Of a stretch of 6,700 bases of DNA, positions 5,948 to 6,700 are shown piece after piece. The position numbers and the translations under genes were made by a program. The notes beneath the pieces were generated by a model. The model ran no database searches. It worked only from the letters and a program-made list of their open reading frames with translations, and had not been told where the DNA came from. Source of the stretch: DATJGR01 sp032124855 (GTDB lineage: Bacteria; Pseudomonadota; Gammaproteobacteria; Pseudomonadales; Azotimanducaceae); NCBI GenBank assembly GCA_032124855.1, contig JAQBCT010000127.1, positions 1-6,700 of the forward strand, read 5' to 3'. Numbering within the stretch: the stretch's first letter is position 1; each line of letters begins with the position of its first letter.

Positions 5948-6700
5948 TCACCCCCGGCGGATTTTCGCAACCAGCGTTGCCAGTTGATCGAGTTTCGGCA
6001 ACACGCTGTCGGCGGCCTCCGACGGCAGACTGAAGATCAGCTCGTCGAAGCCCTGCTCGATGCGCCCGCGCAACGCTTCTTCGGCGGTGGGCGCTGCAAA
6101 CAGCGCCAGCGTAATGTCGTTTGCGTTTCGGCCACGCGCCTCGCAGGCCGCCTGCAGCCGCTCGAAGTTGCCGCTGCCCAATCCCCCGATGGGCATCCAG
6201 CCATCGCCGTACTCGGCGATGCGGTCGAATACCCATTTCGAGTTCGCGCCGATCCAGATTGGCGGGCCGCCCGCCTGCACGGGTTTGGGATACGACCACA
6301 GCGGATCGAATTTGACGAACTCGCCGTGAAACTGCGCCGCCTCTTCGCTCCAGATGGCTTTCATCGCGAGAATCTTTTCGCGTACGACATCCCAGCGGCG
6401 CGGATAGCTGGCGCCGTGATTCTCCATCTCCTCGCGATTCCAGCCCGCCCCGATGCCCAGCACGAAGCGGCCGTTGGAGAGCATATCCACAGAGGCCACT
6501 TCCTTCGCCAGCGTGATGGGGTCGCGTTCCACCACCAGACAGATCGCCGTACCGAGCGTGATGCGCTGTGTTACGGCCGCACACGCGCCCAGCGCAACGA
6601 ATGGATCATGGGTATGCCAGTACTGTTTCGGCAGATCGCCACCGCCGGGAAACGGCGTGCGTCGATTGGCGGGGATGTGGGTGTGCTCGGGAAAGAACAG
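5948..6700 (-). CDS. LLM-class flavin/F420-type oxidoreductase (5' truncated by window edge)
   Basis: Luciferase-like TIM-barrel oxidoreductase (PF00296), 250 residues visible. The frame is open to the right edge, so the N-terminus lies outside. Translating from base 6700 gives FFPEHTHIPA..RTPFPGGG..LPKQYWHTHDPFVALGA, then LGTAI, RDPITLAKEVASVDMLSNGR, LGIGAGWNREEMENHGA, PPIWIGANS and YGDGWMPIG. This set is typical of the family annotated as probable F420-dependent oxidoreductase, Rv2161c type (TIGR03619). The GTG at 6535 is an internal Val codon, not a start, because conserved family sequence continues upstream of it. Whether the cofactor is F420 or FMN cannot be decided from sequence, and in a proteobacterium FMN is a real possibility. 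It is the upstream partner of the sulfotransferase gene: its TGA (5948-5950) is 3 bases before that gene's ATG. A shared substrate pathway is plausible but unproven. Confidence 0.9.
   Translation of the reverse strand: MFFPEHTHIPANRRTPFPGGGDLPKQYWHTHDPFVALGACAAVTQRITLGTAICLVVERDPITLAKEVASVDMLSNGRFVLGIGAGWNREEMENHGASYPRRWDVVREKILAMKAIWSEEAAQFHGEFVKFDPLWSYPKPVQAGGPPIWIGANSKWVFDRIAEYGDGWMPIGGLGSGNFERLQAACEARGRNANDITLALFAAPTAEEALRGRIEQGFDELIFSLPSEAADSVLPKLDQLATLVAKIRRG

Noticed and set aside
5934..6584. 216-codon minus-strand open frame overlapping the oxidoreductase
   Set aside because: Arg/Gly-rich with no motif; the alternative frame encodes conserved LLM-family sequence.

Overview
The window is GC-rich and compact. 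It carries the 3' end of one gene, five complete larger protein genes, a small gene with a clear ribosome binding site, a possible leader peptide and the 5'-truncated remainder of an oxidoreductase gene. Codon use with G/C at third positions, an AI-2E family permease, a REP-associated transposase, and an amidohydrolase, sulfotransferase and luciferase-like oxidoreductase grouped together suggest an environmental proteobacterium, most likely a gammaproteobacterium with broad catabolic capacity. No rRNA or other marker gene is present, so this placement is inference.

Layout from left to right: (1) 1-581 (+), the nucleotide-binding-domain end of an ABC exporter; (2) 682-1389 (+), a six-helix ion channel with a TLGYGD potassium filter; (3) 1405-2478 (-), an AI-2E family membrane protein convergent with the channel; (4) 2479-2732, a divergent control region containing a possible 24-residue ORF (-) and a short inverted repeat; (5) 2733-2927 (+), a 64-residue protein of unknown function; (6) 2935-4044 (-), an Amidohydro_2 family hydrolase or decarboxylase; (7) 4109-5005, a REP/RAYT module: a single REP-like palindrome, a Y1 HUH transposase gene (+), and a 56-bp paired palindrome (REPIN-like); (8) 5009-5944 (-), a PAPS-dependent sulfotransferase; (9) 5948-6700 (-), a luciferase-like (LLM) flavin/F420-type oxidoreductase running off the right edge.

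How the genes relate: the oxidoreductase and sulfotransferase are only 3 bases apart (TGA TGC ATG) and are almost certainly co-transcribed and translationally coupled. The amidohydrolase lies on the same strand further downstream, so the three could have formed one small-molecule modification or degradation cluster that the oppositely oriented RAYT module now splits. The window shows this gene order, but the shared pathway is inferred. The left half (exporter, channel, permease) is ordinary membrane-transport content with no visible link to the right half. The most distinctive element is the REP/RAYT module, where the paired palindrome fills nearly the whole gap between two convergent genes. 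I see no tRNA, rRNA, CRISPR array, phage gene or clearly new defence-like system.
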